DNA of 64,000 bases from Polaribacter sp. SA4-10 (GTDB taxonomy: Bacteria > Bacteroidota > Bacteroidia > Flavobacteriales > Flavobacteriaceae): contig NZ_CP019331.1 of the NCBI RefSeq assembly GCF_002163835.1, forward strand, positions 2,827,001 to 2,891,000, in the 5' to 3' direction. How positions within the stretch are numbered: the stretch's first letter is position 1; every line of letters starts with the position of its first letter. The position numbers were made by a program, and so were the translations under genes. Below the pieces are notes generated by a model. That model had not been told where the DNA came from. It made no database searches and worked only from the letters and a program-made list of their open reading frames with translations. Shown one piece after another: positions 7,317 through 16,162 of the stretch.

Positions 7317-9662
7317 CTACTGCAAATAGGGTAATACAATAGTTACCGTTGTTCCTTTATTTACAGCAGATTCGATTAATATTTCACCTTTATGAAGGTC
7401 TACAAATCTTTTAACAATAGATAAGCCAAAACCTGTTCCTTTTGCAGCACCTTTGTTAGTAGCGCGGTAAAAAGGTTCTAATAAATATTTTATTTCTTCA
7501 TGAGGTATTCCAATTCCTTCATCTGTAATTTTGAATTCTATCTGGTTATTGTTGTGCTCTTTTAAATGAAACGCTATGTTTTTACTACTGTATTTTATGG
7601 CATTAGAAATTACGTTATTAAAAATATGACGAATCATTATTGGGTCCATGTAAAAGTTGTCAATTTTCAATTGAGATTTTACAATTACTTTTTGATTAGT
7701 TTCTGATACACTTAAATTTTCTTCAATAATTTCTTCAATCAGCGGGATAAGTTCAATGTTTGTTGGCCTAAAAAAAGATTTACTAGTTTGTTCTTCATCT
7801 ATAAGAGAAACGTCATCTAGTAAAGCTTTTGTTTGTTGTACGCCATCAAATACTTGTTTAAAAATTTTTTCTTTTTTATCCTGGTCCCAAGTATCGCCAT
7901 AAATTTGTAATAATTGAACACTAGACAAGATTCCTGCTAAAGGAGTTCTAAATTCATGAGAAACGGTAGATATAAATTGCGATTTTAAGAGGTTTACTTC
8001 TTTTAAGTTTTTATTTAATTGTACCAATCTTTCTTCTTCTAGCTTCCGTTTAGAGATGTCGTTTATAGTTGAAATTAATAAAGCCTGTCCGTTAATGGAT
8101 AATGGACTGGTATACATTTCGATATCTCTAGTTTCACCAGAAGCTAACTTATGAATAAACTCAAAATAAGAGGGTCCTGTGATTGTAAATTTTTTCATCT
8201 CTTCCAGTATTTGTTCAGAAGGAAACGTACTAATGTCGGATAGTGTCATTAATTTAAACTCTTCTAAAGAATGCCCATAAAATTTTGCTGCTGCTGAGTT
8301 AACGTCGATTATATTACCGTTAATAGGGTCTATTAATAGTTGTGGGGTTTGGTTTTTTTCGAACATAGCATAATACAATTGACCACTTTCATGCAATGCT
8401 TTCTCTGCTATTTTACGATCAGAAATATCTCTAATATGGCACAGAATTACTTTGTTCTTATCAGCCATATATACGTTACTCACAAATTCTACATCTATTG
8501 AGTTTCCATCTTTTGTTTTCAATGGCATATCTTCAAATCTAATGTATTCTTTGTTTTGTAATTCGATAAAAGTTTCTTTAGAAGCCGCAATGTTTTTAAA
8601 AACACCAATTTGCCAAAGTTCTTTTCCTACTAACTCGTTGTAATTATATCCAATCAATTCTATTAAGAAAGGGTTTGCATCTGTAATCTGACCTGTAATT
8701 GCATCAAGTATTAATATTCCTTCTTTAGAAGATTCAAAAATTTGATGAGAACGAGTTTCTGTATATTTTATTTTTTCTTGCGCTAATTTTCGTTCTGTAA
8801 TGTCTTGGATTACTCCAAAGAGAGTCTGTTTATTTGTTGCGTTATCAAAAGCAATTTCCGTCCAACCATCTAGCCATCTCACTTGATTATCATTCTTGCG
8901 AATAATTCTGAATTCCTCATGAAATGATTTATGATTAACAATACAATTCTTTAAAAAATCAGAGGTCATTTCTCTGTCTAAAGGATGAACAATGTTTTGC
9001 CAATTATCAATATCTATATTCGTTCCATTAGGTATTCCAAAAATTAAATATAATTCTTCAGATAACTCTATTAAGCTGCTAGATATATCGTATTTAAATG
9101 AACCAATATGTCCCATTCTTTGAGTTTCCTTAAAAATAAACTCATTCTCTAATAATATTTTATTAAGATGCTCTTTTGGGGTTGTTTTTATGGTAATTAT
9201 AAGATATTGTTGCTCTTTTTCTAAATAGGTAGCTATTAATTGAATAAGTATTTTTTTTTTATTTATGCATAACTCTACATCATAGGAATTATCAGCATCT
9301 GTTTGTTTTATTTTTAGTAAAAAATCATTGAAATTAGGAAGGTCTTTACATTTCCGTTTTATTTTTAGTAAAAAATTATTGAAATTAGGAAGGTCTTTTT
9401 TCGAAATAAATTCAGAGAAAGTAAGATTACCTATATCGTTTTTATTTTTATTTAAAAGACTTAAACCACTCTTGTTAATATGAATAATTTCACCATTACT
9501 TTCAATAATATAATGCCCATTAGGTGAAATGTCATAAAATAAGTTTAGTTTACGATTTACTATTTCTGCTCGATCTTTTGCTAGCTCTAACGTTTTATTT
9601 TTAATCGTAAGGTCTACATTCTGTTCCTTTAATTCCAGAATTAAATTCTTGGATTTGGTCAT
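7317..9662 (-). CDS. Soluble multi-PAS sensor histidine kinase
   Basis: 781 residues, no membrane segment. An N-terminal coiled start (LELKEQNVDLTIKNKTLELA) leads into about four PAS domains (roughly 48-160, 178-297, 300-420, 425-545), two ending in DITERK or DISDRK linkers. HisKA follows with phospho-acceptor H569 (SHEFRTPLAG), then HATPase with an N box (NNVISNAIKYS), G1 (DEGIGIPHEE) and G2 (GTGFGLSIVKRF). With several cytosolic PAS sensors and no transmembrane region it should sense an internal cue such as redox state or a small ligand. An in-frame 17-codon tandem duplication lies in the first PAS region. Confidence 0.92.
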   Translation of the reverse strand: MTKSKNLILELKEQNVDLTIKNKTLELAKDRAEIVNRKLNLFYDISPNGHYIIESNGEIIHINKSGLSLLNKNKNDIGNLTFSEFISKKDLPNFNNFLLKIKRKCKDLPNFNDFLLKIKQTDADNSYDVELCINKKKILIQLIATYLEKEQQYLIITIKTTPKEHLNKILLENEFIFKETQRMGHIGSFKYDISSSLIELSEELYLIFGIPNGTNIDIDNWQNIVHPLDREMTSDFLKNCIVNHKSFHEEFRIIRKNDNQVRWLDGWTEIAFDNATNKQTLFGVIQDITERKLAQEKIKYTETRSHQIFESSKEGILILDAITGQITDANPFLIELIGYNYNELVGKELWQIGVFKNIAASKETFIELQNKEYIRFEDMPLKTKDGNSIDVEFVSNVYMADKNKVILCHIRDISDRKIAEKALHESGQLYYAMFEKNQTPQLLIDPINGNIIDVNSAAAKFYGHSLEEFKLMTLSDISTFPSEQILEEMKKFTITGPSYFEFIHKLASGETRDIEMYTSPLSINGQALLISTINDISKRKLEEERLVQLNKNLKEVNLLKSQFISTVSHEFRTPLAGILSSVQLLQIYGDTWDQDKKEKIFKQVFDGVQQTKALLDDVSLIDEEQTSKSFFRPTNIELIPLIEEIIEENLSVSETNQKVIVKSQLKIDNFYMDPIMIRHIFNNVISNAIKYSSKNIAFHLKEHNNNQIEFKITDEGIGIPHEEIKYLLEPFYRATNKGAAKGTGFGLSIVKRFVDLHKGEILIESAVNKGTTVTIVLPYLQ
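9306..9398. repeat. 51-bp in-frame tandem duplication inside the kinase gene
   Basis: Two copies of a 42-bp sequence starting at 9306 and 9357 (offset 51 bp, 17 codons) differ at one base. In the protein this gives KDLPNFNNFLLKIK followed by KDLPNFNDFLLKIK. The offset keeps the frame, so the kinase remains intact with an extra helical insert in the first PAS region. Confidence 0.9.
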
Positions 9663-10053
9663 AACTCTTTTATGTATGCTTATTGTTGATATTCTAGTAA
9701 CTTATTGGTTAAGAATTTTTTTTGTTTTCCGGTAATAATCTCTTTGATAAAATGTACTATTATTTGTTTTTGCTTATTTAAAAAAAACTGATTGTTAAGT
9801 AGCAATAAAATAGTTGTAATACTCTTTTTATTGTTGCATGTGTCTAAAAAATAATTAATTTAAATGTATTAAATATACGATAATTTACGTAGTATTACGG
9901 ATGTTTTTTTACTTTTTAGAAAAAAATATATAAGCAGATTCCATCATGAGTAAATTTGCTGCTTCCAAAGAGAATCTAAAAAGAAAATTTAGAAGGATAG
10001 TATACTCTAAATTTTATAAATCGTATTTTTGAAAACTCTGAAATAATAATTTA
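9663..10053. other. Divergent intergenic region, kinase / retropepsin
   Basis: No ORF of note. On the plus strand TATTTTTG (10024-10031) fits the -7 element for the retropepsin gene with a 22-bp leader. On the minus strand a CTTTG (complement at 9966-9970) with a GTATACT site at 10000 resembles, at 34 bp, the arrangement before the response regulators. The spacing is one base off and the palindrome lacks its centre, so I do not claim it as a member. Confidence 0.4.
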
Positions 10054-10521
10054 ATGAAGCGTATTGAAAAAATATTAAAGAAGAATAAGTACGTTAAAAT
10101 AAAACTAAAGAGAATTGCTACAAATCATTTAGAATTAAAAGCAATTATTAATGGTGTAAAAGGTACTTTTATTTTAGATACAGGTGCATCTAACTCTTGT
10201 GTGGGTTTAGATCAAATTGAGTATTTTATGTTGGATGCGGAAGAAAGTGAAAATAAGGCGGCCGGTGCAGGAGCAACTGACATGGAAACGAAACAATCTA
10301 AAAATAATGTTTTAAAAATTGGCGATTGGAGAACTAATAAATGTCATTTAGTGCTCTTTAATTTATCACATGTTAATACTGCTCTGATACAACATAAAGC
10401 AAAAGAAGTTAATGGAATTATTGGTGCAGATATACTACATAGTGGAAAAGCATTTATAGATTATAATAAAAACGTACTATATTTAAAGAAGCAAAAGAAT
10501 AATAATATATTTAAAAAATAG
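10054..10521 (+). CDS. Retropepsin-like aspartic protease family protein
   Basis: 155 residues. The aspartyl protease signature FILDTGASNSC places the catalytic Asp at D42. A downstream GIIGADIL segment corresponds to the hydrophobic Ile-Gly-Asp strand typical of retropepsin-like single-domain proteins that act as dimers. There is no signal peptide, so it should be cytosolic. A 4-bp gap to the YqeY-family gene downstream suggests one transcript. Substrate unknown; family assignment is solid, activity is not shown. Confidence 0.85.
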   Translation: MKRIEKILKKNKYVKIKLKRIATNHLELKAIINGVKGTFILDTGASNSCVGLDQIEYFMLDAEESENKAAGAGATDMETKQSKNNVLKIGDWRTNKCHLVLFNLSHVNTALIQHKAKEVNGIIGADILHSGKAFIDYNKNVLYLKKQKNNNIFKK

Positions 10522-10525
10522 AAAA

Positions 10526-10978
10526 ATGAGTTTGCAAAAAGAAGTAATGGATAAAATGAAAGAAGCAATGAAAGCGAAAAACACAATTGCTTTACAGGCT
10601 TTAAGAGCAGTCAAATCTGCCTTTTTATTAGCAAAAACTGAAACGGGTGTTCAAAAAGAATTAACAGAAGAACAAGCGTTGAAAATTATTATAAAACAGG
10701 TAAAACAAAGAAAAGATAGTGCGGATATTTTCTTAAAACAAAATAGACAAGATTTAGCAGATCCAGAATTGGCAGAATTAGCAGTTCTTGAGCAATTTTT
10801 ACCAGCAGCACTATCAGAAGAAAAAATTGAAGAAGTTGTAGTTGCTACAATTGCTAAAGTTGGTGCTTCAGGGATGAAAGATATGGGGAAAGTTATGGGG
10901 ATGGTTTCTCAAGAATTAGCAGGACAAGCAGATGGAAAAACAATTTCAATGTTAGTGAAAAAGAACTTGATGAGTTAA
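10526..10978 (+). CDS. GatB/YqeY domain-containing protein
   Basis: 150 residues, full length for the YqeY family. It starts MSLQKEVMDKMKEAMKAKN, continues with LRAVKSAFLLAKTETG and ends in the QADGKTISMLVKKNL helix shared with the tail domain of GatB. In GatB this domain contacts tRNA during Glu-tRNA(Gln) amidation; the stand-alone protein has no settled role. It directly follows the retropepsin-like gene and precedes tRNA-Arg. Confidence 0.92.
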   Translation: MSLQKEVMDKMKEAMKAKNTIALQALRAVKSAFLLAKTETGVQKELTEEQALKIIIKQVKQRKDSADIFLKQNRQDLADPELAELAVLEQFLPAALSEEKIEEVVVATIAKVGASGMKDMGKVMGMVSQELAGQADGKTISMLVKKNLMS

Positions 10979-11012
10979 ATAATAGATTTCTACGTTTGTA
11001 GAAATCATAAAC

Positions 11013-11086
11013 GGCTGCGTAGTTCAACTGGATAGAATATCAGATTTCGGCTCTGAGGGTTGGGGGTTCGAATCCCTTCGCGGTCA
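11013..11086 (+). tRNA. tRNA-Arg (anticodon TCG)
   Basis: Cloverleaf read by eye: acceptor GGCTGCG pairs with CGCGGTC (two G-U pairs), D stem GTTC/GAAT, anticodon stem TCAGA/TCTGA around TTTCGGC (anticodon TCG), T arm GGGGG-TTCGAAT-CCCTT, discriminator A. No CCA is encoded. It lies 34 bp after the YqeY gene. Confidence 0.92.
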
Positions 11087-11110
11087 CACATATAGGAGTT
11101 AAAGCCAAAG

Positions 11111-11147
11111 AGCTAAAGATTACATCTGTAATTTTTAGCTTTTTTTT
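11111..11147 (+). terminator. Terminator after tRNA-Arg
   Basis: Hairpin AGCTAAAGATTACA / TGTAATTTTTAGCT with one G-T pair and a 2-nt loop, followed by seven T residues. Confidence 0.85.
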
Positions 11148-11272
11148 ATGCACTTTAATTTAATAAATTTTTAAAAAAAAATCTTTAGACTATTTAGTTT
11201 TTATGATATAAATCATCTTTTATAATTATATTTCTTAATAATTTTGATCTTGAAAGGAAAACTATTTGTCTC

Positions 11273-11689
11273 ATGAGAAAAAGAATACCTATATCGGAAA
11301 TAATGACTAAAGAGGTAGTAACACTAAATATAAATGATGATTTAGTGACTGCTGAGAAGTTATTCAAGAAAAATAAAATTAGACATATCCCTGTAGTTGA
11401 AAATAAAGAAATTTTAGGGATGTTGAGCTATTCAGATATTCTTAGAATTAGTTTTGCAGATATTACAGATGATGAAGAGAATATAGATACTTTTGTTTAT
11501 GACATGTTTACAATTAAGCAAGTTATGGCAAAAAATGTATTTATGGTTCCTCCTTATGCAAGCATTAAAGAAGTGGCAGAGTTATTGGCTCAAAAAGAAT
11601 TTCATGCATTACCAGTTGTTGAAGATTATGAGTTGGTTGGTATTGTAACAACCACAGATTTAATTAAATATTTGGTAGCACAACTTTAA
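11273..11689 (+). CDS. CBS-domain pair protein
   Basis: 138 residues made of two CBS motifs. The first (about 7-62) has ISEIMTKEVVTLNINDD and KIRHIPVVENKEILGMLSYSDI; the second (about 78-138) has VMAKNVFMVPPYASIKEVAEL and FHALPVVEDYELVGIVTTTDL. Paired CBS domains bind adenine nucleotides and act as energy sensors, usually attached to or near a partner. No partner domain is present and the neighbours give no clue, so the target is unknown. Confidence 0.9.
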   Translation: MRKRIPISEIMTKEVVTLNINDDLVTAEKLFKKNKIRHIPVVENKEILGMLSYSDILRISFADITDDEENIDTFVYDMFTIKQVMAKNVFMVPPYASIKEVAELLAQKEFHALPVVEDYELVGIVTTTDLIKYLVAQL

Positions 11690-11711
11690 AGGTTTTTAAG
11701 TAAATAAAAAA

Positions 11712-11744
11712 GTTAGTTAGTTAGTTAGTGAATTAGTTAGTTAG
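11712..11744. repeat. TTAG tetranucleotide repeat tract
   Basis: GTTAGTTAGTTAGTTAG, an interruption (TGAA), then TTAGTTAGTTAG, lying between the CBS gene and its terminator. It is non-coding and outside any promoter I can see. Confidence 0.85.
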
Positions 11745-11774
11745 AAAGAGGCTTTTTAGGCCTCTTTCTTTTTT
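11744..11774 (+). terminator. Terminator between CBS gene and the convergent exonuclease gene
   Basis: Stem GAAAGAGGC / GCCTCTTTC with a 7-nt loop and a T tract on the plus strand. It overlaps the stop codon (11756-11758) and last codons of the convergent minus-strand gene. Confidence 0.85.
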
Positions 11775-13108
11775 AAATATGCAGCTATTATTCTTTGTAT
11801 ATCTCTGTTGTCTTTTTGTGGTTGAACAAAGAACTGATACTCTTCTGGATTCTTTAATTGTTCCTCTTGAGAGGAATCTAAATACCCAAAACCTTTATAA
11901 ATTCCATCTAATATTAGCGCAAAACCAATTTCTGTTTTCGTTCTACCTTTTTCTTTGATGACTAAATTTTCAGCACCAATACCTACAGATTTTATGGCTT
12001 GTCTAACTCTTTCGTTATAATTTTCTACCGCTTCTTTTTCACAGCAAATACCTTTACATTGTTTTAGCTGATATTGAAAACAACTAGAAACATTTGTTTG
12101 CAAATGACAATACTTTGGGCAGAGTTCAAACTCAGCACACAAGGCTTCTAAATGAGTTCTGCATTCGGCTACAGAGTAGTATTTCATAATCGGATTTGGC
12201 GCTAACTTTAATCGATTATATGCCAAATGAATAATTCCTTTTTGATCTTCGTAAGAGAATAAGCCAACGGCTTCTGCTGCTCTTCTTTGAGCTCTGTTAA
12301 ATTTGGGATATATCTGTTTTATTTCTGAAGACTCTAATAATAGTGCTAGTAGTTCGCTACCTGTTTTGGTGTAAGAAATATCGGCAGTTTCTAAGCACAT
12401 GGTTTGTTCCTTTTTCTTTTTATCATAAAAATGGCTGATAACACGTTGCTTTATATTGTTAGACTTACCAACATAAATAACTTCTTTTGATAAGTTCTTA
12501 AAATAATAAACACCAAATGTTTCTGGTAATTTATCAACCACTATTTTATCTAAAAGAGGGGGTAAGGTTGCTTGTCTAGATTTTGGATTTAAAAAAGAAT
12601 TAATGGTAAAATTATCATCTCTAATAATTAATCTTCTAAATAATTCTGTAGTTGCTTCTGCATCTCCTTTTGCTCTGTGTCTTCCGTTAATTGGTATGTT
12701 TTCTGAAGTACAAATATTCCCCAAACTGTAAGAAGATAAGCCCGGAATTATTTTTCTTGATAAGCGAACGGTACAGAGCTTTTTTCGTTTAAAATCGAAG
12801 CCTAAATTTTTAAACTCTTCATGAATAATATTGTAATCGAAGTTGACATTATGTGCTACAAAAATGGTGTCTTTTGTAATTTCTGCTACCTTTTTTGCAA
12901 CTTCATAAAACTTAGGAGCTGTTCTTACCATTGCATTGGTAATGCCTGTAAGATTCGTAATAAAAGGAGGAATTGTACTTTCTGGGTTTACTAGAGTTGT
13001 AAACTCATCAATTATTTTTTTTCCATCAAAAACAAAAATGGATATTTCAGTTATTTTAGAACCTTTATATCCATTTCCTGTGGTTTCTATATCTACTATT
13101 GAATACAA
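11756..13108 (-). CDS. DEDDh exonuclease / GIY-YIG nuclease fusion (DnaQ-UvrC-like)
   Basis: 450 residues. Residues 1-165 form a DnaQ-like 3'-5' exonuclease: Exo I IVDIETTGNG, Exo II HNVNFDYNII, Exo III HRAKGDAEATTELF. About 195-280 is a GIY-YIG nuclease like the N-terminus of UvrC (FGVYYFKNLSKEVIYVGKS). A Cys-rich stretch follows (CRTHLEALCAEFELCPKYC, CFQYQLKQCKGICC), as in UvrC/Cho relatives. Such fusions are known as stand-alone proteins, suggesting combined incision and resection in DNA repair; function is inferred. It abuts rpe with no gap, so they share a transcript. Confidence 0.88.
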   Translation of the reverse strand: MYSIVDIETTGNGYKGSKITEISIFVFDGKKIIDEFTTLVNPESTIPPFITNLTGITNAMVRTAPKFYEVAKKVAEITKDTIFVAHNVNFDYNIIHEEFKNLGFDFKRKKLCTVRLSRKIIPGLSSYSLGNICTSENIPINGRHRAKGDAEATTELFRRLIIRDDNFTINSFLNPKSRQATLPPLLDKIVVDKLPETFGVYYFKNLSKEVIYVGKSNNIKQRVISHFYDKKKKEQTMCLETADISYTKTGSELLALLLESSEIKQIYPKFNRAQRRAAEAVGLFSYEDQKGIIHLAYNRLKLAPNPIMKYYSVAECRTHLEALCAEFELCPKYCHLQTNVSSCFQYQLKQCKGICCEKEAVENYNERVRQAIKSVGIGAENLVIKEKGRTKTEIGFALILDGIYKGFGYLDSSQEEQLKNPEEYQFFVQPQKDNRDIQRIIAAYLKKKEA

Positions 13109-13765
13109 TTATGAGATAATATCTTTTAAGTTAGCAATCGTTTCTGTAGGATTTTCTGCTCCAAAAACATAGCTTCCTGCTACTAAAACATTGGCACCAG
13201 CTTCAATTAAAGCATTCGCATTTTTATCTGTAACGCCACCATCAATCTCTATTTGGCATTCAGATTTAGAAAAATCTATTAAATGTCTTAACTGACTTAC
13301 TTTCTTATACGTGTTTTCTATAAAGGATTGACCTCCAAAACCAGGATTTACACTCATGATACAAACCAAATCTAAATCTGCAATAACATCTTCTAAAACA
13401 GCAATTGGTGTGTGCGGATTTAAAGCAACTCCGGCTTTCATCCCTGCAGCTTTTATTGCTTGAATTGTTCTGTGTAAATGTGGGCAAGCCTCATGATGAA
13501 CCGTTAATATATTTGCGCCTAAATCTGCAAATGTTTGTATGTATTGATCTGGATTTACAATCATTAAATGCACATCAATTGTTTTGTTAGCGTGTTTTGT
13601 AATTGCTTTTAAAACAGGCATTCCAAAAGAAATATTTGGTACAAAAACACCATCCATGATATCAATATGAAACCAGTCTGCTTCACTATTGTTTACCATT
13701 TCTATGTCTCTTTGTAGGTTTGCAAAATCTGCTGCTAAAATTGAAGGTGCTATTAAATTACTCAT
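13109..13765 (-). CDS. rpe: Ribulose-phosphate 3-epimerase
   Basis: 218 residues, full length. Interconverts ribulose-5-P and xylulose-5-P in the pentose phosphate pathway. Visible family motifs are APSILAADFANLQ at the N-terminus, WFHIDIMDGVFVPNISFG, DVHLMI, the MSVNPGFGGQSF loop and IEIDGGV near the C-terminus; metal-binding His/Asp residues are intact. A canonical -7 element TACCTTTG lies on the minus strand at 13797-13804, 31 bp before the start. Confidence 0.96.
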   Translation of the reverse strand: MSNLIAPSILAADFANLQRDIEMVNNSEADWFHIDIMDGVFVPNISFGMPVLKAITKHANKTIDVHLMIVNPDQYIQTFADLGANILTVHHEACPHLHRTIQAIKAAGMKAGVALNPHTPIAVLEDVIADLDLVCIMSVNPGFGGQSFIENTYKKVSQLRHLIDFSKSECQIEIDGGVTDKNANALIEAGANVLVAGSYVFGAENPTETIANLKDIIS

Positions 13766-13796
13766 TTGTTTGTTGTTGTGTTGTTTTTTTATTTTG

Positions 13797-13804
13797 CAAA
13801 GGTA
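13797..13804 (-). promoter_or_regulatory. -7 promoter element for rpe
   Basis: TACCTTTG on the minus strand matches TAnnTTTG and is followed by C as often seen in Flavobacteria. No good TTG -33 element is found at the usual distance. Confidence 0.55.
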
Positions 13805-13810
13805 ATTAAT

Positions 13811-14068
13811 TTGTCATTGCGGGGTACGAAGCAATCTCTTAAAAATACAACAATAATTTATTAAAAATTGTGACCACATTGGCACATAGAGAAACAGGTG
13901 CTATGTGGTAAAAAAGAAAAGGTTATAAATAGCTGTAGCCCTTATTGAAACGGCATCCTTTTTTGTGCTAAATTTAATTGGCGTCATTACAAGGAAGTAT
14001 GACGAAGTAATTTGCTTCTTAAAAATGAGATTGCCATAGTTTGTAAAAACAAACTTCGCAATGACGGC
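13811..14068. repeat. Degenerate REP-like elements between rpe and rpoD
   Basis: Three fragments of one family, GTCATTGCGnGGnACGAAGCAATCTC: a good copy at 13812-13839, and two inverted partners at 13982-14020 (GTCATTAC...GACGAAGTAATTTGC) and 14030-14066 (GAGATTGCC...CTTCGCAATGAC). Similar sequences are common between genes in Bacteroidota. The 399-bp gap holds nothing else recognisable apart from the rpoD terminator and rpe promoter. Confidence 0.6.
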
Positions 14069-14110
14069 AGCAAAAAAGATATAGTGGAAAGCAGGAAATA
14101 GCTTCAAAAA

Positions 14111-14143
14111 AAAAACTCTCGAAAATCAATTCGAGAGTTTTTA
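14111..14143 (-). terminator. Terminator of rpoD
   Basis: Stem AACTCTCGAA / TTCGAGAGTT with a 6-nt loop and an uninterrupted T run on the minus strand, just beyond the rpoD stop. Confidence 0.88.
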
Positions 14144-14164
14144 AGTTTTTATTTATGATAATGG

Positions 14165-15028
14165 CTATCCAAGATATGTCATTAAAATTTTAGATCTAGA
14201 AGTATGTTTTAATCTTCTAATTGCTTTTTCTTTAATTTGACGAACACGCTCACGAGTTAAATCGAAAGTTTCTCCAATTTCTTCTAAAGTCATTGGTTGG
14301 TGTTCTCCTAAACCAAAGTATAATTTTACAACATCTGCTTCTCTTGGAGTTAACGTTTCTAAAGCTCTGTTAATCTCAATACGTAAAGATTCATGTAATA
14401 AAACTCTATCAGGGTTTGGAGATTCTCCAGAGTTTAATACATCATATAAGTTAGAATCTTCACCTTCAATTAAAGGCGCATCCATAGATACGTGACGTCC
14501 AGAATTCTTCATAGATTCTTTTACGTCATTTACAGTCATGTCTAATTTCTTAGCAATTTCTTCTGCACTTGGTGGACGCTCATTTTCTTGTTCTAAGAAA
14601 GCGTACATTTTGTTAATTTTATTGATAGAACCAATTTTATTTAACGGTAAACGTACAATTCTAGATTGTTCTGCTAATGCTTGTAAGATAGATTGACGAA
14701 TCCACCAAACAGCGTATGATATAAATTTAAAACCTCTCGTTTCATCAAAACGTTTTGCAGCTTTAATTAACCCTAAGTTTCCTTCGTTTATTAAATCTGG
14801 TAATGTTAACCCTTGATTTTGATATTGTTTTGCAACAGATACAACAAACCTTAAATTGGCTTTTGTTAGTTTTTCTAATGCAATTTGATCACCAGCTTTA
14901 ATACGCTGTGCCAACTCTACTTCTTCATCAGCTGTAATTAAGTCTACTTTACCAATTTCTTGTAAATATTTGTCTAATGATGCAGTTTCTCTGTTAGTAA
15001 CCTGCTTGGTAATTTTAAGTTGTCTCAT
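14165..15028 (-). CDS. rpoD: RNA polymerase primary sigma factor RpoD/SigA
   Basis: 287 residues, the short primary sigma typical of Bacteroidota, which lacks region 1.1 and the long non-conserved region. Region 1.2 is [14 protein letters not shown], region 2 includes [35 protein letters not shown] and [15 protein letters not shown], region 3 starts VRLPLNKIG, and region 4.2 has [19 protein letters not shown]. This sigma recognises TTG(-33)/TAnnTTTG(-7), the pattern of many promoters in this window. A 454-bp gap lies upstream. Confidence 0.97.
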   Translation of the reverse strand: MRQLKITKQVTNRETASLDKYLQEIGKVDLITADEEVELAQRIKAGDQIALEKLTKANLRFVVSVAKQYQNQGLTLPDLINEGNLGLIKAAKRFDETRGFKFISYAVWWIRQSILQALAEQSRIVRLPLNKIGSINKINKMYAFLEQENERPPSAEEIAKKLDMTVNDVKESMKNSGRHVSMDAPLIEGEDSNLYDVLNSGESPNPDRVLLHESLRIEINRALETLTPREADVVKLYFGLGEHQPMTLEEIGETFDLTRERVRQIKEKAIRRLKHTSRSKILMTYLG

Positions 15029-15482
15029 CTAAGTTATATATAAAAAAATTAAGGTATTAATATGATAGCTACAATTACTTATACGTAGGACTTTAGATAA
15101 ATGTTACAAAAAAGTTTATTTTTTTTTAAAAAAATGAAGAAGAAATTCTCAAAAGTCAGTTTTCTACCGTTCATTGTTTGCTTTCTATCAATTATATTTT
15201 TTAAAAAATTAAATGAGACTTATTGTTTTTTTTGTGTCAAAATGATAACCAAGTTGAAAACAGTTGGTGTTTAAAATTTAATTGACAAGTAATTAGTGAT
15301 AAAGTAGTGGGATCTATAGATACTATTTGTGTTGTTTTAGTAAGTAAAAAAAGAAAACATTTTTACTAATTAATAACAGAATAGACAATGCTATTTAAAA
15401 TAGTAAGTTAAAGGTGTTTGAGGTTTGATGAATTTGTTGGGGGACAAATGATCATGTGTAATTTTTTTATAACTTATTGGTA
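15029..15482. other. Long non-coding gap upstream of rpoD
   Basis: 454 bp, very AT rich, with no convincing ORF. I see no canonical TAnnTTTG on the minus strand close to rpoD, no clear hairpin after the deoxynucleoside kinase promoter side, and no REP-like sequence. It probably holds the rpoD promoter and leader. Confidence 0.4.
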
Positions 15483-16097
15483 TTAAAATAAACCATTTAT
15501 TTGAGCATCAATTCTATCAATAATATACCCTAGATCTTCTTGGTTATCTACAAAATCTAAATTATCTACATCAATAATAAGTAATTTTCCTTTTTTGTAA
15601 GTAGAGATCCAAGCTTCATAGCGTTCATTTAACCTGCTTAAATAATCGATACTTATAGAGTTTTCATAATCTCTACCTCGTTTGTGTATTTGTCCAACTA
15701 AAGTAGAAATATCTGCACGTAAGTATATTAATAAATCTGGAGGTGTAACTAAATTTTCCATCAAATCAAATAAAGAGCTATAGTTATTATAATCTCTATT
15801 TGTCATTAATCCCATTGCATGTAAGTTTGGAGCAAAAATATGCGCATCTTCATAAATTGTTCTATCCTGAATAATTTTATTACCAGACTCTCTTAGTTCT
15901 AAAATTTGACGAAAACGACTATTTAAAAAATAGACTTGTAAATTAAAAGACCAACGCTCCATTTCTGAATAAAAATCATCTAAATACGGATTTTCATCAA
16001 CAGACTCAAAATGAGGACTCCATTTATAATGTTTGGCTAAAAGTTTTGTTAGTGTGGTTTTACCAGCACCAATATTTCCTGCAATTGCAACGTGCAT
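15483..16097 (-). CDS. Deoxynucleoside kinase
   Basis: 204 residues, usual size for the dCK/dGK family. The P-loop GNIGAGKTTL spans residues 7-16, ESVDENPYLDDFY and the DRTIYEDAHIF (DRS-like) motif bind the nucleoside, and the lid region carries HKRGRDYE. The enzyme phosphorylates deoxynucleosides for salvage; the exact substrate cannot be read from sequence. The neighbouring RR gene ends 66 bp away on the same strand. Confidence 0.93.
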   Translation of the reverse strand: MHVAIAGNIGAGKTTLTKLLAKHYKWSPHFESVDENPYLDDFYSEMERWSFNLQVYFLNSRFRQILELRESGNKIIQDRTIYEDAHIFAPNLHAMGLMTNRDYNNYSSLFDLMENLVTPPDLLIYLRADISTLVGQIHKRGRDYENSISIDYLSRLNERYEAWISTYKKGKLLIIDVDNLDFVDNQEDLGYIIDRIDAQINGLF

Positions 16098-16162
16098 ATT
16101 TATTGTTCTATAAGATTAAAAAGGGTTGCTAAAGGTACTAAAAATTTACAACTAGAAAAGTA

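Noticed and set aside
9966..10005. Fourth member of the shared promoter layout before the kinase gene
   Set aside because: Spacing is 34 instead of 33 bp and GTATACT lacks the full GTAWWWWTAC pattern.
11712..11744. CRISPR-like array
   Set aside because: Units are only four bases with no spacers; no cas genes anywhere in the window.
13901..14107. 68-codon minus-strand frame
   Set aside because: Lies entirely in REP-like repeats and the rpoD terminator side; no homology-like features or promoter.
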